Assembly (NCBI GenBank): GCA_947651225.1 | Contig: CANSYK010000026.1 | Span: forward strand, 1-43,534 | Direction: 5' to 3' | Source of the DNA: an uncultured bacterium | GTDB lineage: Bacteria; Bacillota; Clostridia; Lachnospirales; Lachnospiraceae | DNA length: 43,534 nt | Part shown: one piece after another, positions 1 to 8,229 of the stretch | How the letters are laid out: every line of letters starts with the position of its first letter | Position numbering within the stretch: position 1 is the first letter of the stretch | The notes under the pieces: generated by a model | Told to the model about the DNA's origin: nothing | Seen by the model: the letters and a program-made list of their open reading frames with translations, nothing else | Databases searched by the model: none | Position numbers and translations under genes: made by a program

Positions 1-80
1 CTGCTTTGCAGCGTGTATCCGGCGCTGTAAACGAAGCAAAACGCAAGCGTTTTTTGTTTACTATATTTACAGTTCCTTAG
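1..80. repeat. Truncated family D repeat joined to a family B repeat end
   Basis: Positions 1-65 match the right half of the palindromic repeat at 36775-36909, including the internal hairpin AAAACGC-aa-GCGTTTT and the end GTTTACTATA. It is followed directly by TTTACAGTTCCTTAG (about 66-80), the terminal sequence of another repeat family (B) found at 17.1, 25.2, 28.7 and 35.1 kb. The left part lies outside the window. The internal hairpin followed by Ts may terminate transcription entering from the left. Confidence 0.75.
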
Positions 81-118
81 ATTGCCGCCAGTTAAAGGCG
101 GCAGAATGGAGGATATTT

Positions 119-1171
119 ATGAGGATACCAAAATTTATAAAAGAGGGCGATTGCCTGGGATTTGTTGCTCCTTCATATGGCTGCAATATTGAGCCGTATA
201 AAAGTGGGTTTCAGAATGCATTAAAAAAATTTAGCCAAAAGGGATTTTTAACAGATATTGGTGAGAATTGCTATGCGGGAGAAGGCATTGGAATCAGTAA
301 TACACCGGAAAAATGTGGTGAAGAGATTAACACATATTTTTCCAAAAAAGAAGTAGATGCGATTCTTTCCTGTGGCGGTGGAGAATTGATGTGTGAAATT
401 CTGGATTATGTAGATTTTGAAAAACTGGCGAAAGTGGAGCCAAAGTGGTACATGGGATATTCGGATAACACCAATCTGACTTTTTTGCTTACTACCCTGT
501 GTGATACGGCTGCTGTTTATGGCCCCTGTGCGCCGGCGTTTGGTATGGAGCCGTGGCATCCGGCAATTTCTGATGCTTTCGAACTTTTACAGGGGAAAAA
601 GACAGAAGTAACCAATTATTCTTTTTGGGAAAAGGAATCGAAAAAAGATGAAGAACATCCATTAGAGCCGTATCATGTAACAGAGCCGTTTCGTGTCAGA
701 TGCTACCCGGAAAAAGAGATTGTGATGTCCGGCAGATTGCTTGGCGGCTGTCTGGATTGCCTTGGCAGGCTTGTTGGCACAAAATATGACAGGGTGAAAG
801 AGTTTACAAAGCGATATGAAAAAGATGGAATTCTCTGGTATATGGAGGCGTGTGATTTGAATGTGATGGATATCCGCCGTGCCCTATGGCAGCTTGACCA
901 TGCAGGATGGTTTGGAAATGTAAGGGGCTTTTTGTTTGGGCGTCCTCTGTGCCATGGAGAGGAAATGTTTGGGTTAGACCAGTACCATGCTGTGACGGAT
1001 TTGCTGAAAAAATATCATGTGCCGATTCTGATGGATTTGGATATTGGGCATATCCCGCCAATGATGCCGATTGTAAATGGGGCAGCAGCGGTGGTAGAGG
1101 CAAGGGGAAATAGTGTGAAGATACAGTATGATTTTAATTACTGGAGAGTCAAAAGTTCTCTTAAAAAATAA
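119..1171 (+). CDS. S66-family LD-carboxypeptidase / MccF-like serine peptidase
   Basis: Peptidase S66 enzymes cleave the L,D bond of muropeptide tetrapeptides (LdcA) or hydrolyse acyl-sulfamoyl nucleotide antibiotics such as processed microcin C (MccF). The nucleophile elbow GYSDNT places the serine at residue 115. Candidate partners are Glu243 (in YMEACDLN) and His311 (in LDIGHIPP), the expected Ser-Glu-His order and spacing. Length (350 aa) is normal and there is no signal peptide, so it should be cytoplasmic. ATG at 119 follows GGAGG at 108-112. The last residues (about YWRVKSSLKK) are read from the terminal repeat of an adjacent insertion sequence, so the native C-terminus was probably replaced, downstream of all catalytic residues. 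Peptidoglycan recycling versus MccF-like immunity cannot be separated here. Confidence 0.88.
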   Translation: MRIPKFIKEGDCLGFVAPSYGCNIEPYKSGFQNALKKFSQKGFLTDIGENCYAGEGIGISNTPEKCGEEINTYFSKKEVDAILSCGGGELMCEILDYVDFEKLAKVEPKWYMGYSDNTNLTFLLTTLCDTAAVYGPCAPAFGMEPWHPAISDAFELLQGKKTEVTNYSFWEKESKKDEEHPLEPYHVTEPFRVRCYPEKEIVMSGRLLGGCLDCLGRLVGTKYDRVKEFTKRYEKDGILWYMEACDLNVMDIRRALWQLDHAGWFGNVRGFLFGRPLCHGEEMFGLDQYHAVTDLLKKYHVPILMDLDIGHIPPMMPIVNGAAAVVEARGNSVKIQYDFNYWRVKSSLKK

Positions 1172-2226
1172 AAAAAGATAACATAAATTCCGGCAGATGG
1201 GAAGTACCATATGCTTAAATTTATCGATGAAATTTTATTATGTTTCCGCCCCTGCTTTTCCAGAATGGCCGCATTTGAATGGTTTGCCACCATCATAACC
1301 GGATTGATGGTCCGTTCCGATTCTCTGGGCATTACATCTATAATCAGGGGCCTTGTCCTGGACAGGTACTTCCTGACTGTGCCTCTGCTGAAGGAATGGA
1401 AAGCGTGCTCTGAAAAGGCACCCGGGCTGCTCCATGTTGTTACACGTGCCAAAAGAAACTGTACAGCTTATGAAAGACCAGGAGCGTATAAAGGCCGTGG
1501 CCGTCGTCCTGTCCATGGGACGGCTGTTCATCTAAGGGATCTCTTTATTTCCGATGCTGCCCTTTTTCAGGAGGCACAGCTGCGGATGTACGGCACTGAA
1601 AAGGAAGTCCGTTTCCTTTCCGGGACGTACCTGTGGGGACAGAAACTGTACCAGCCGCTGAAGTTTGTTCTTGTGGAATATGAAAAAACACAGGCCATTC
1701 TGGTATGCACGGATCTGTCCATGTGTGCGGAGGACATCATCTTAGCTTATGCCCATAGATTTAAAATCGAGGCCATGTTCCGTGAAATGAAACATTGTTT
1801 CGGCGGGTTCTGTTACCATTTCTGGTCAAAAGCAGTCCCAAAACTTGACCGTTACCTCAGGAAAGCCGCTGCTGACCCATTGGAGCAGGTAAAGGATGGA
1901 CAGGAACGCAGAAGGGTTCTGAAAACACTCAAAGCAATCGAAGGCTATGTCCTGTTCAGCAGCATTGCCATGGGGATCACCCAGATGCTGTGCCTGAAAT
2001 ATGAAGGAAAGATCCAGGTATCGGATTTTAGATATCTGCGCACGCCTTCCCACCAGGTTATGTCAGAAGCCAGCATGATGGAATATCTTCGGAGAAATTT
2101 ATTCCGTTTTATGGCCCGCCAGGAAGAATTAACCATAACTAAAATAATTTCCAGCAGACAGGTTTCCTTTGAAAACGAGGAAATTGATCTGCTTATTAGT
2201 TGAATGAACTTTTAACTGACCAGTAA
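1138..2226 (+). mobile_element. Deleted insertion sequence with terminal inverted repeats
   Basis: The element spans 1089 bp between imperfect inverted repeats: left 1138-1158 (TTACTGG..AGT.AAAAGTTC) and right 2206-2226, agreeing at 18 of 21 positions. It carries one transposase reading frame that lacks an internal segment, so it is probably non-autonomous. The left end overlaps the 3' end of the S66 peptidase gene. I could not identify a convincing target-site duplication. Confidence 0.7.
1211..2203 (+). pseudogene. DDE transposase with internal deletion (IS4-like)
   Basis: The 330-residue frame has the C-terminal half of a DDE transposase. A late acidic block (CTDLSMCAEDI) is followed by the YAHRFKIEAMFREMK helix that carries the catalytic Glu in IS4-type enzymes. 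Related Firmicute transposases are, from memory, about 450-480 aa. Here the N-terminal segment ending near ITSIIRG runs straight into LDRYFLTVPLLKEW, which normally follows the first catalytic Asp region. That region, with the first Asp of the triad, appears deleted in frame. The product is therefore probably inactive. Assignment to the DDE group is secure; the exact IS family is not. Confidence 0.75.
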
Positions 2227-2396
2227 ATTTACACAAGAGAGATATTCCGAAGATGAAAATTTGGATATAGCTGGTTAAACTCAAATATGCCCATTCCATA
2301 ATACAAAAAATATGATTTTTTTAAAAGTTCACTTCTGTGGGCTTTCAATTCATGCCCTGAAATAACAATAACCTTAACACAGAAAACTTTCCACTG

Positions 2397-2528
2397 TCTA
2401 GTAAAGTAACAAGTATTAAGAATAATGCGTTTAAGGGCAATAAAAAGATTAAGAAGGTCACTGTCAGCAAGAATATTAAGACAAAGATGGATTGTATCAA
2501 AATGCGGTTTTACATATCAGTAAATTAA
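2397..2528 (+). pseudogene. Remnant of a BspA-like leucine-rich-repeat surface protein
   Basis: Reading from 2397 gives an open stretch containing VTSIKNNAFKGNKKIKKVTV, followed by SKNIKT. This is the signature of one LRR_5 (BspA-type) repeat: an AF-x-G-N-x-K-I-K-x-V-x-V core. It has no start codon or signal peptide and ends at a stop at 2526-2528 after about 40 codons. It is best read as the tail of a surface-protein gene destroyed by insertion and deletion next to the IS at 1138-2226. Confidence 0.55.
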
Positions 2529-2575
2529 GAAATCTTTTATAGTTCATAACTCCAAATGCCAAATCATTTCCTTTA

Positions 2576-2848
2576 TTACTTAACAAACTGACGAATAGCT
2601 TCATTCAATTCGTCAATTTTTTTAAAATCATTTTCCTTAACAGCATCAACAATACAATGATTGATATGGTCCACCAAAATCACCTTTCCGGCATTATTGA
2701 TTGCCGATTTTACTGCTGCAAGCTGTATAAGAACCTGTGAACAATCTTCACCATTGTCTACCATACATTTCACTTTTTCAAGATGACCAATCGCCTTTGC
2801 AAGGCGGTTGGAAACTGCTTTTGCATTTGGATGCTGATGTTCATGCAT
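2576..2848 (-). CDS. CsoR/FrmR-family metal-sensing repressor (DUF156)
   Basis: This 90-residue all-helical protein belongs to the CsoR/RcnR/FrmR repressors, which bind GC-tract operators as tetramers and release DNA on binding metal or electrophile. Cys36 (DCSQVL), His61 and Cys65 (DHINHC) reproduce the Cys-His-Cys arrangement of Cu(I)-sensing CsoR. The His-rich N-terminus (MHEHQH) resembles the extra N-terminal ligand of RcnR/FrmR, so copper is likely but not certain. The Shine-Dalgarno sequence GGAGAGG precedes the ATG on the minus strand. No copper ATPase or chaperone is adjacent, so its target lies elsewhere or was lost in this IS-damaged region. Confidence 0.9.
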   Translation of the reverse strand: MHEHQHPNAKAVSNRLAKAIGHLEKVKCMVDNGEDCSQVLIQLAAVKSAINNAGKVILVDHINHCIVDAVKENDFKKIDELNEAIRQFVK

Positions 2849-3325
2849 ATTACCCTCTCCATTCTCTTATGAATTCGAAAAATCCTTTATAATGTTAGTT
2901 TCCCATCCGGCAGACTGCTCCCATACTCAACATGGTTCATCATATCATTTCTCAACTGCAAATTCAAGAATCTCACAGCATTCCATATTGTTTCATGTCT
3001 TTAAAAAATTCCCTTTACTATCTATTCGAGAATAAAATTGTAATAATATGCCCATCTTTACTATTAGCCCTTACAAAATTGATTGTATCAAAACTACATA
3101 AGACACTTTATAAGGATGTCGAAATTTGACGAATTTTATATAGAAATGAAACATAACTTGCGTGATATAATTTTAAATAATACCATATATTAAGTTGTTG
3201 TTACTTTTGCTGTCTGTCTCTTTTTGGTGTACAGACAACCTGAAACACAGTACCAATATGTAAACAAATGATTCATAGTCTGCAGAATAATCCAAAATAG
3301 CAAAAAGACAGGAGGTAGAGCATAA
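2849..3325. other. 477-bp intergenic region, no supported gene
   Basis: The region is AT-rich. A short plus-strand open frame (2932-3129) has no convincing ribosome binding site and no recognisable protein pattern, so I do not call it. TATAAT at 3166-3171 is a possible -10 for the small ORF downstream, without a good -35. Confidence 0.4.
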
Positions 3326-3574
3326 ATGCAGCATCCAGAATGTTTTGTTGAAATGGCAAGATTGCCGAGTGTAAGAGCACCAACTACTATTATGGATAGT
3401 CGGTTAGATATCTTAGTTGAACAGTATCTGCCGTCATCTGAATTTATAGTCTATTTTTTCATGTTTGTTGGAACATCCACAGATGTCCTGACATTATATT
3501 CTTCTTTCCATTCCCAGCTGTTTCTTGATATTCTGGGTATCTTTAGGGACAGCAAAAGGAGCAGGGGAAAGTAA
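3326..3574 (+). CDS. Small hypothetical protein, doubtful
   Basis: This 82-codon frame starts with ATG at 3326 behind AGGAGGT (3311-3317), an excellent Shine-Dalgarno sequence. That is the main reason to list it. The product is mixed in character with one hydrophobic stretch (EFIVYFFMFVG, about residues 39-49) and resembles no family I know. A hairpin with a T run follows at 3591-3639. It could be a real small gene, a leader peptide for the large secreted protein downstream, or the start of a decayed gene. Confidence 0.3.
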   Translation: MQHPECFVEMARLPSVRAPTTIMDSRLDILVEQYLPSSEFIVYFFMFVGTSTDVLTLYSSFHSQLFLDILGIFRDSKRSRGK

Positions 3575-3590
3575 CCTGAAACAGATAACC

Positions 3591-3639
3591 AAAAATCGCC
3601 TCCAATCAAAAGTGCTTTGGCAAAAAGTGGGGGATTTTT
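3591..3639 (+). terminator. Hairpin with T run upstream of the secreted peptidase gene
   Basis: The arm at 3591-3604 (AAAAATCGCCTCCA) pairs with 3628-3639 (TGGGGGATTTTT) with two bulges, ending in a T run. It lies between the small ORF at 3326 and the gene at 3793. It may be a terminator or an attenuator. A second small hairpin, TCGGA-gaa-TCCGA, follows at about 3675-3687. I could not match this leader to a known riboswitch class. Confidence 0.4.
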
Positions 3640-3792
3640 ATAAAACAGGATTTAAAAGCCACAGAAAACAAGGGTCGGAGAATCCGAGAGACTATAATTA
3701 AAAAAGGAGGTAAACAGGAAGCAGGGATTGCTAACTTGTAATGCAATTTCTCCTACTGCCTAAAGACAGTGGATTTCCTTGTTATATTTATT

Positions 3793-6774
3793 ATGAAGAG
3801 ATTTTCAATAAAAAAAGTCCTTGCCGTTTTGCTTGCAGTATCTATGGTAATGACTTCCTTGGTATTACCGAATGGAACTGCATATGCAGCAACAAAGGCC
3901 GTTAAAAGTGTTTCAGTTAAAATTGGAACAAAGAACATTAAAAAGAAAACATATAAGATAACAGTTGGAAAGACTAAAAAATTAAAAGTTACAGTCAAAC
4001 CGGCATCATCAAAAAAGGCTGTTACATACCAATCAAGTAATAAAAAGATTGTTACGGTTTCTAAAAAAGGAAAACTGACAGCTAAAAAGACCGGGACAGC
4101 TAAAGTAGTTGTAAAAGTCAAAGGTAAGAATGGGGTTAGCAAGAAAACATGGACGAAGATAAAAGTAGTAAAAAAGAAAAAAACAAAAACCCCAACACCA
4201 GAACCTTCACCATTAGAAACACCGATGTCGACAGCTTCGGCAACACCGATGTCGACAGCTTCGGCAACACCGGTGTCGACAACCTCGGCAACACCAAAGG
4301 CTTCAGCAACACCAGTATCAGGGAAACCAACGCCAGTGGTTTTAGCAACACCAGCACCAGGGACATCAACGCCATTAGTTTCAGCAACACCAATACCACC
4401 AGTATGGCATCCTGGTAATACAGCTTCACCTACACCAAAGGCCTCGGCAACACCAACAGTTTCGCCAACGCCAAAGGCTTCGGCAACGCCAACAGCTTCG
4501 CCAACACCAACAGCTCCGGCAACGCCAACAGCTTCGCCAACACCAACAGCTCCGGCAGAACCAACTATGTATAAAATAACATTTAATACAGATGGCGGAA
4601 CGGCAATAATGCCTCATAGCGTTGAAAGCGGAAAAATGCTTACACAGCCAGATAATCCTACTAAAAAAGGGTGTATTTTTGACGGTTGGTATAGCGATAG
4701 TGGATATAAAACAGAGTATGAATTTAATGCTGTGATCACAAAAGATATGACTCTTTATGCAAAGTGGGAAAAGGCAGATATTACCCTTACGGCAAATAAG
4801 GGAGAAGTGCTTAAAGATTCGAAAGATTCTGATCAAGAAGTATGTTTTTATGCGAAGCCTGACAAGAGTATCAGCGAAAACTTAAGGTTATATGATAAAG
4901 ATACCGGAAAAGATGTTGGTAAAATGCTCGATAACGGCAATACTGAAAATGGTGACGACTTGCCAAATGATAATTCTTATGCTATAAAAATATCTATGTC
5001 GGATAGACAGGCTGGAGAATACCATTTTTATGTAAAGAGTGAAAATAGTGAACAAATCAGTAATGAAGTAGTAATCAAAGTCTATGCTCCATTAAATGAA
5101 CAGCAGATTCAGCAGATGAACAATGCAGATACTGAAATCAAAAACTTAATGCCGGAAATTAAATCTCTTCCAGATGAAAAGCAGGCCGAAGCAGTTGAAG
5201 AATTACTAGATCAACTGCAAGATGACGGTTTGATTCAACAAGATTCCGTTTACTATGATGGTACAAATTACTCTTTTGTATATGATTGCGGTGTCTACGG
5301 AATGGTTGTACTGGAAGAATTTAACAATGACGAGGAAGAGGCAATGGATATCGCTGGCAGAGTAAGTACCAGGAAAACTGCTGCAGAGGATGGTGCGATT
5401 GTAGAACGCCCAACAGCGCCACCCAAGCCACCCCATGACGATATCAAGCTTTATGGACAGAAACCAATTAAAATAGCTATATTAAATAGCAGGGCTAATC
5501 CAAATGACCCAAGTGAAAAGGGTATTTACCAGAGATGGAATACTCTTTCAGATAAACTTAAGGAACAGAACATTGATGTGACATTCGATAGCAATATGAC
5601 AGTAGAAAAATATAAGACGGCTTTTTCCGGACAGGACTTAGTCTTAGTTCATTCCCATGGTTCCAGAGTCAACATACAGTCAAAAACTTATTCGCTTGTA
5701 TGCCTTAGAGAGAACCGTACAAAAGAGTTGGATAAGAAGTATACGCCTGATTTACAAATGCACCGCATAGTAAGGGTAACTTTATTGGACGGAAGCCAGC
5801 CTTATTGGGTTTGCCCATCCTTTTTCAGCTATTATTACAACGAAAATAATGGGAACAACCAGATTAATAATGCAATTGTCTATATGGGTATGTGCCTGGG
5901 CTTTGGTGAAGGCAATGATGTGAATACGACCATAGATAATACTTTAGGAGAAGAATTAAAAAGAGCAGGTGCGGCTACAGTTTTAGGGTATTACAACTCC
6001 GTTTATACTTATTATAATCTGGCTATGGCTGAATCTATTGTGGACAATTTATTAAAAGGAGAAAACATTGCCTCTGCGCTTGAGAAAGCAAAACAAACGC
6101 ATGGAGTAAATGATAATGAGTGGGGCAAAAAACAAGGATTTGCGTCAAAGAATCCTGCTGCTTTGCCAATTCTGTATGGAGATAATAATACTGTGTTACT
6201 TTCCAGCAAAATCATCAATGGCAGCTTTGAAGACAGCGATGAGATTGGAAATTCTAACTGGAAATATGACGGTGATGCCCGTATTTTGGAACAGCTGGCA
6301 GAATTGAAACCAACTCAAGATTCTAAAATGGCTATTATCACTACCGGAATCGGCTCTAAAGAAGCACTGTATAAGCAAGGAACGGAAGGAAGCTATATTT
6401 ATCAGTACTTTAAAGTTCCAAGTGGGGCAAAATCCATCAACTTTTCTTATGATGTTGTATCAGAAGAACCAATGGAGTATGTTAATTCTGTATTTGATGA
6501 CCGATTTGTAGCAGAGCTGGTGGATGAAGAAGGCAAAGTGTTGGAAACTCTGGCAGAAGAAACCGTTAACAAATCTCAGTGGTTTAAAATTGAGAATATT
6601 GATTTTGAAGGCGGAGATCATACAACATTCCATACAAAATGGAAAGATAAGGTATGTGAAGAAATCAAAAAGTATGTGGGTCAGACCATAGCAATCCGCT
6701 TCTCTGTATGCGACCTTGGTGATTCCATTTATGATACAGCAGTTTTAATTGATAATGTGCATTTTGGATACTAA
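3793..6774 (+). CDS. Secreted multidomain protein with caspase-like (clan CD) peptidase region
   Basis: 993 residues from the preferred ATG at 3793; a GTG at 3769 would add eight residues. Order from this start: signal peptide (1-32, ending AYA), Lys-rich bacterial Ig-like domain (about 37-127), Thr/Pro/Ser linker of repeating TP/ASATP units (about 131-258), InlB/Flg_new beta repeat (about 260-326, ending LYAKWEK), a second beta domain (about 328-432), and a helical segment. The caspase-like region (about 557-800) has candidate His622 (VHSHGS) and Cys701 (IVYMGMC) plus a CHAT/gingipain-like tail (GAATVLGYYNSV ... IASALEKAKQTHG). A jelly-roll-like C-terminal domain begins near INGSFE. There is no LPXTG. 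It probably acts at the cell surface, with sugar-binding or processing roles possible. The start has no strong Shine-Dalgarno sequence. Architecture is clear; catalysis is inferred. Confidence 0.75.
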   Translation: MKRFSIKKVLAVLLAVSMVMTSLVLPNGTAYAATKAVKSVSVKIGTKNIKKKTYKITVGKTKKLKVTVKPASSKKAVTYQSSNKKIVTVSKKGKLTAKKTGTAKVVVKVKGKNGVSKKTWTKIKVVKKKKTKTPTPEPSPLETPMSTASATPMSTASATPVSTTSATPKASATPVSGKPTPVVLATPAPGTSTPLVSATPIPPVWHPGNTASPTPKASATPTVSPTPKASATPTASPTPTAPATPTASPTPTAPAEPTMYKITFNTDGGTAIMPHSVESGKMLTQPDNPTKKGCIFDGWYSDSGYKTEYEFNAVITKDMTLYAKWEKADITLTANKGEVLKDSKDSDQEVCFYAKPDKSISENLRLYDKDTGKDVGKMLDNGNTENGDDLPNDNSYAIKISMSDRQAGEYHFYVKSENSEQISNEVVIKVYAPLNEQQIQQMNNADTEIKNLMPEIKSLPDEKQAEAVEELLDQLQDDGLIQQDSVYYDGTNYSFVYDCGVYGMVVLEEFNNDEEEAMDIAGRVSTRKTAAEDGAIVERPTAPPKPPHDDIKLYGQKPIKIAILNSRANPNDPSEKGIYQRWNTLSDKLKEQNIDVTFDSNMTVEKYKTAFSGQDLVLVHSHGSRVNIQSKTYSLVCLRENRTKELDKKYTPDLQMHRIVRVTLLDGSQPYWVCPSFFSYYYNENNGNNQINNAIVYMGMCLGFGEGNDVNTTIDNTLGEELKRAGAATVLGYYNSVYTYYNLAMAESIVDNLLKGENIASALEKAKQTHGVNDNEWGKKQGFASKNPAALPILYGDNNTVLLSSKIINGSFEDSDEIGNSNWKYDGDARILEQLAELKPTQDSKMAIITTGIGSKEALYKQGTEGSYIYQYFKVPSGAKSINFSYDVVSEEPMEYVNSVFDDRFVAELVDEEGKVLETLAEETVNKSQWFKIENIDFEGGDHTTFHTKWKDKVCEEIKKYVGQTIAIRFSVCDLGDSIYDTAVLIDNVHFGY

Positions 6775-6805
6775 TAGGAAACATAAGGCAAGATTTATCA
6801 AAAAG

Positions 6806-6835
6806 AGGCAGGTGTCTATAGAAGGACATCTGCCT
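6806..6835 (+). terminator. Stem-loop after the secreted peptidase gene
   Basis: AGGCAGGTGTC (6806-6816) pairs with GACATCTGCCT (6825-6835) through 11 pairs including one G-T, with an 8-nt loop. There is no T run, so it may be a processing or stability hairpin rather than a complete intrinsic terminator. Confidence 0.5.
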
Positions 6836-6933
6836 AATACTTAAATTGTCCAAGTGCATTAGTTGCAAAATAATACGTAACAATTATTTTGGACAGAAAG
6901 GAGAATACAGGAATCAATAATTGCTGTGTTTAT

Positions 6934-7398
6934 ATGAAAAATAGCAAGACAGGAAAAAAAGTAACTTTGGTTACGGCAGCGCTTATAATAGCGATTCTAT
7001 GCTTATTGACAGGAGTTGTGATAATGAAACATACAAATAATTTAGATGACCATATAGACAGTACAGATTGTACAGTTCAAATTGACGGCAAACATATACA
7101 GGCAGATAACATGCAAAAAGAACAGATTGAATCTGCAATTATAGAAAATATAGACCCTATGTCTGTGCTTGATATATTGTGGTCAAAGGAACAGATTGCA
7201 GAAATGGCGAAGGAAGGGTTATTCATTGAATGTAGCATGCCAAAAGAAAAAAAGATTTTTAACCAAAAATTGGTACAGTATTACGTTATTGCAAATGAAC
7301 AGAGTCAATATTTGGTAATTGTAACAGATAAAGGTGTGCAAACATTTGGTCTTCCAAATACTTTGAAAACAAAGTTATATGAAATTATTGGATATTAA
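6934..7398 (+). CDS. Small membrane-anchored extracytoplasmic protein, unknown function
   Basis: From ATG at 6934 the product is 154 aa. It has a basic N-terminus, one membrane segment (about residues 10-31, VTLVTAALIIAILCLLTGVV), then a hydrophilic, probably external domain of about 120 residues. A weaker TTG start at 6889 would add 15 residues. The nearest AGGAG (6900-6904) is too far from 6934, so the start is uncertain. The tail YYVIANEQSQYLVIVTDKGVQTF looks like a beta-rich fold. It lies about 160 bp downstream of the secreted caspase-like gene in the same direction and could be its partner, substrate or inhibitor. That is positional inference only. Confidence 0.55.
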   Translation: MKNSKTGKKVTLVTAALIIAILCLLTGVVIMKHTNNLDDHIDSTDCTVQIDGKHIQADNMQKEQIESAIIENIDPMSVLDILWSKEQIAEMAKEGLFIECSMPKEKKIFNQKLVQYYVIANEQSQYLVIVTDKGVQTFGLPNTLKTKLYEIIGY

Positions 7399-7487
7399 AA
7401 GATGCTTGGATTATGCTATATTAAGAGTATAAAAAGGAAAAGACCAACGGTCATTAAATCCTTAGTATTTTAGCATCTTTCCTTTTC
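7398..7487 (+). terminator. Branched terminator-like structure
   Basis: AAAGATGCT (7398-7406) pairs perfectly with AGCATCTTT (7472-7480), enclosing a GACC-aac-GGTC hairpin, and is followed by CCTTTTCTT. It overlaps the stop codon of the membrane protein gene and could terminate it. From 7488 to about 7775 I see no gene and no clear site. Confidence 0.35.
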
Positions 7488-7774
7488 TTGAATTCCTAAA
7501 AATCTACGTAAAATGCACTTTGGAAGTAAGACTATTTTTTGATCCGATCCTGACTAAAGTATAGCAGTCTTTTGGAGATATTTTCAAAAGACTGCTTGAA
7601 GTTTTTCTCATTTAAAACAATTAGATTCTCCTTTAAGTTTTTCTATTTCCCCATTAGAATTAAGGTTTGTCTTTCTTGTGCCGGATACGGTATGATTTTT
7701 ATATCTGGTTTTACTATGTGTCCGGGCACTTGCCTTTATCAGAGATTGCGGCTCTGTAAGGGCATTTTTCATTT

Positions 7775-7903
7775 TCTTCCCACTTTGTAGGAAATTTGTT
7801 CCAAATTTAAGAGGTGTAGCGGGCTACATTGACTAAATTGGGACAAATATAGCGCAAACCATAGAGTGCAGAATGTGAGAATGAATTTTCAAACACGCTC
7901 TAG
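7775..7903 (-). repeat. Family A palindromic repeat, one decayed end
   Basis: This is the inverted orientation of the 30384-30549 element. It shares CCCACTTTGT, the AGGTGTAGCGGGCTACATTG core (with small changes), and the intact right end TTTTCAAACACGCTCTAG ending at 7903. The left end has lost the recognisable AGAGCGTGTTTG terminus. It encodes no protein. Confidence 0.75.
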
Positions 7904-8229
7904 GTAAGGTAAATCAGAAATTGTCTTTAATATTTTCTTAAACAATCCGGTATCCTCAGAAATGCTTTCAAAATTTTTAGCCAAATACCCCTTGCGCAGT
8001 CGCCAAGTGCTAGCAAGCTTGCGTTTGGCTCGTTGCATACGCGAGAATAAAGTCCAGAATAGATTGGCTTCCTTGAAGCCGTTGATCAGTTCGGCAATTA
8101 CCTGTGCGGTCGCCTGTGGGCTGATATGGGATTTGATTTTCAATTCGTGTAATCCAAGACAGGGACATTGCAAAAGAATTTGGAAGGGGGTATAATTAGC
8201 CTATCTAAAATCAAAAACAGGAGTATAGT
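7904..8229. other. Intergenic stretch with an unidentified minus-strand open frame
   Basis: A 94-codon minus-strand frame (7889-8173) is rich in Lys/Arg and ends inside the family A repeat. Its base composition looks higher in GC than its neighbours, so it may be a fragment of an acquired gene, but I recognise no family. No fluoride riboswitch pattern is visible before crcB. Confidence 0.3.

Noticed and set aside
2932-3129. 65-codon plus-strand open frame
   Set aside because: No Shine-Dalgarno sequence and no recognisable protein features in AT-rich intergenic DNA.
4136-4429. Open frames on both strands over the Thr/Pro linker of the secreted protein
   Set aside because: They are frame-shifted readings of the repetitive linker-coding DNA and have no ribosome binding site.
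7572-7790. 72-codon plus-strand frame
   Set aside because: It ends in the family A repeat, has no ribosome binding site and shows no protein pattern.
8180-8229. Fluoride riboswitch before crcB
   Set aside because: The conserved blocks of the crcB-motif RNA are not visible in this stretch.
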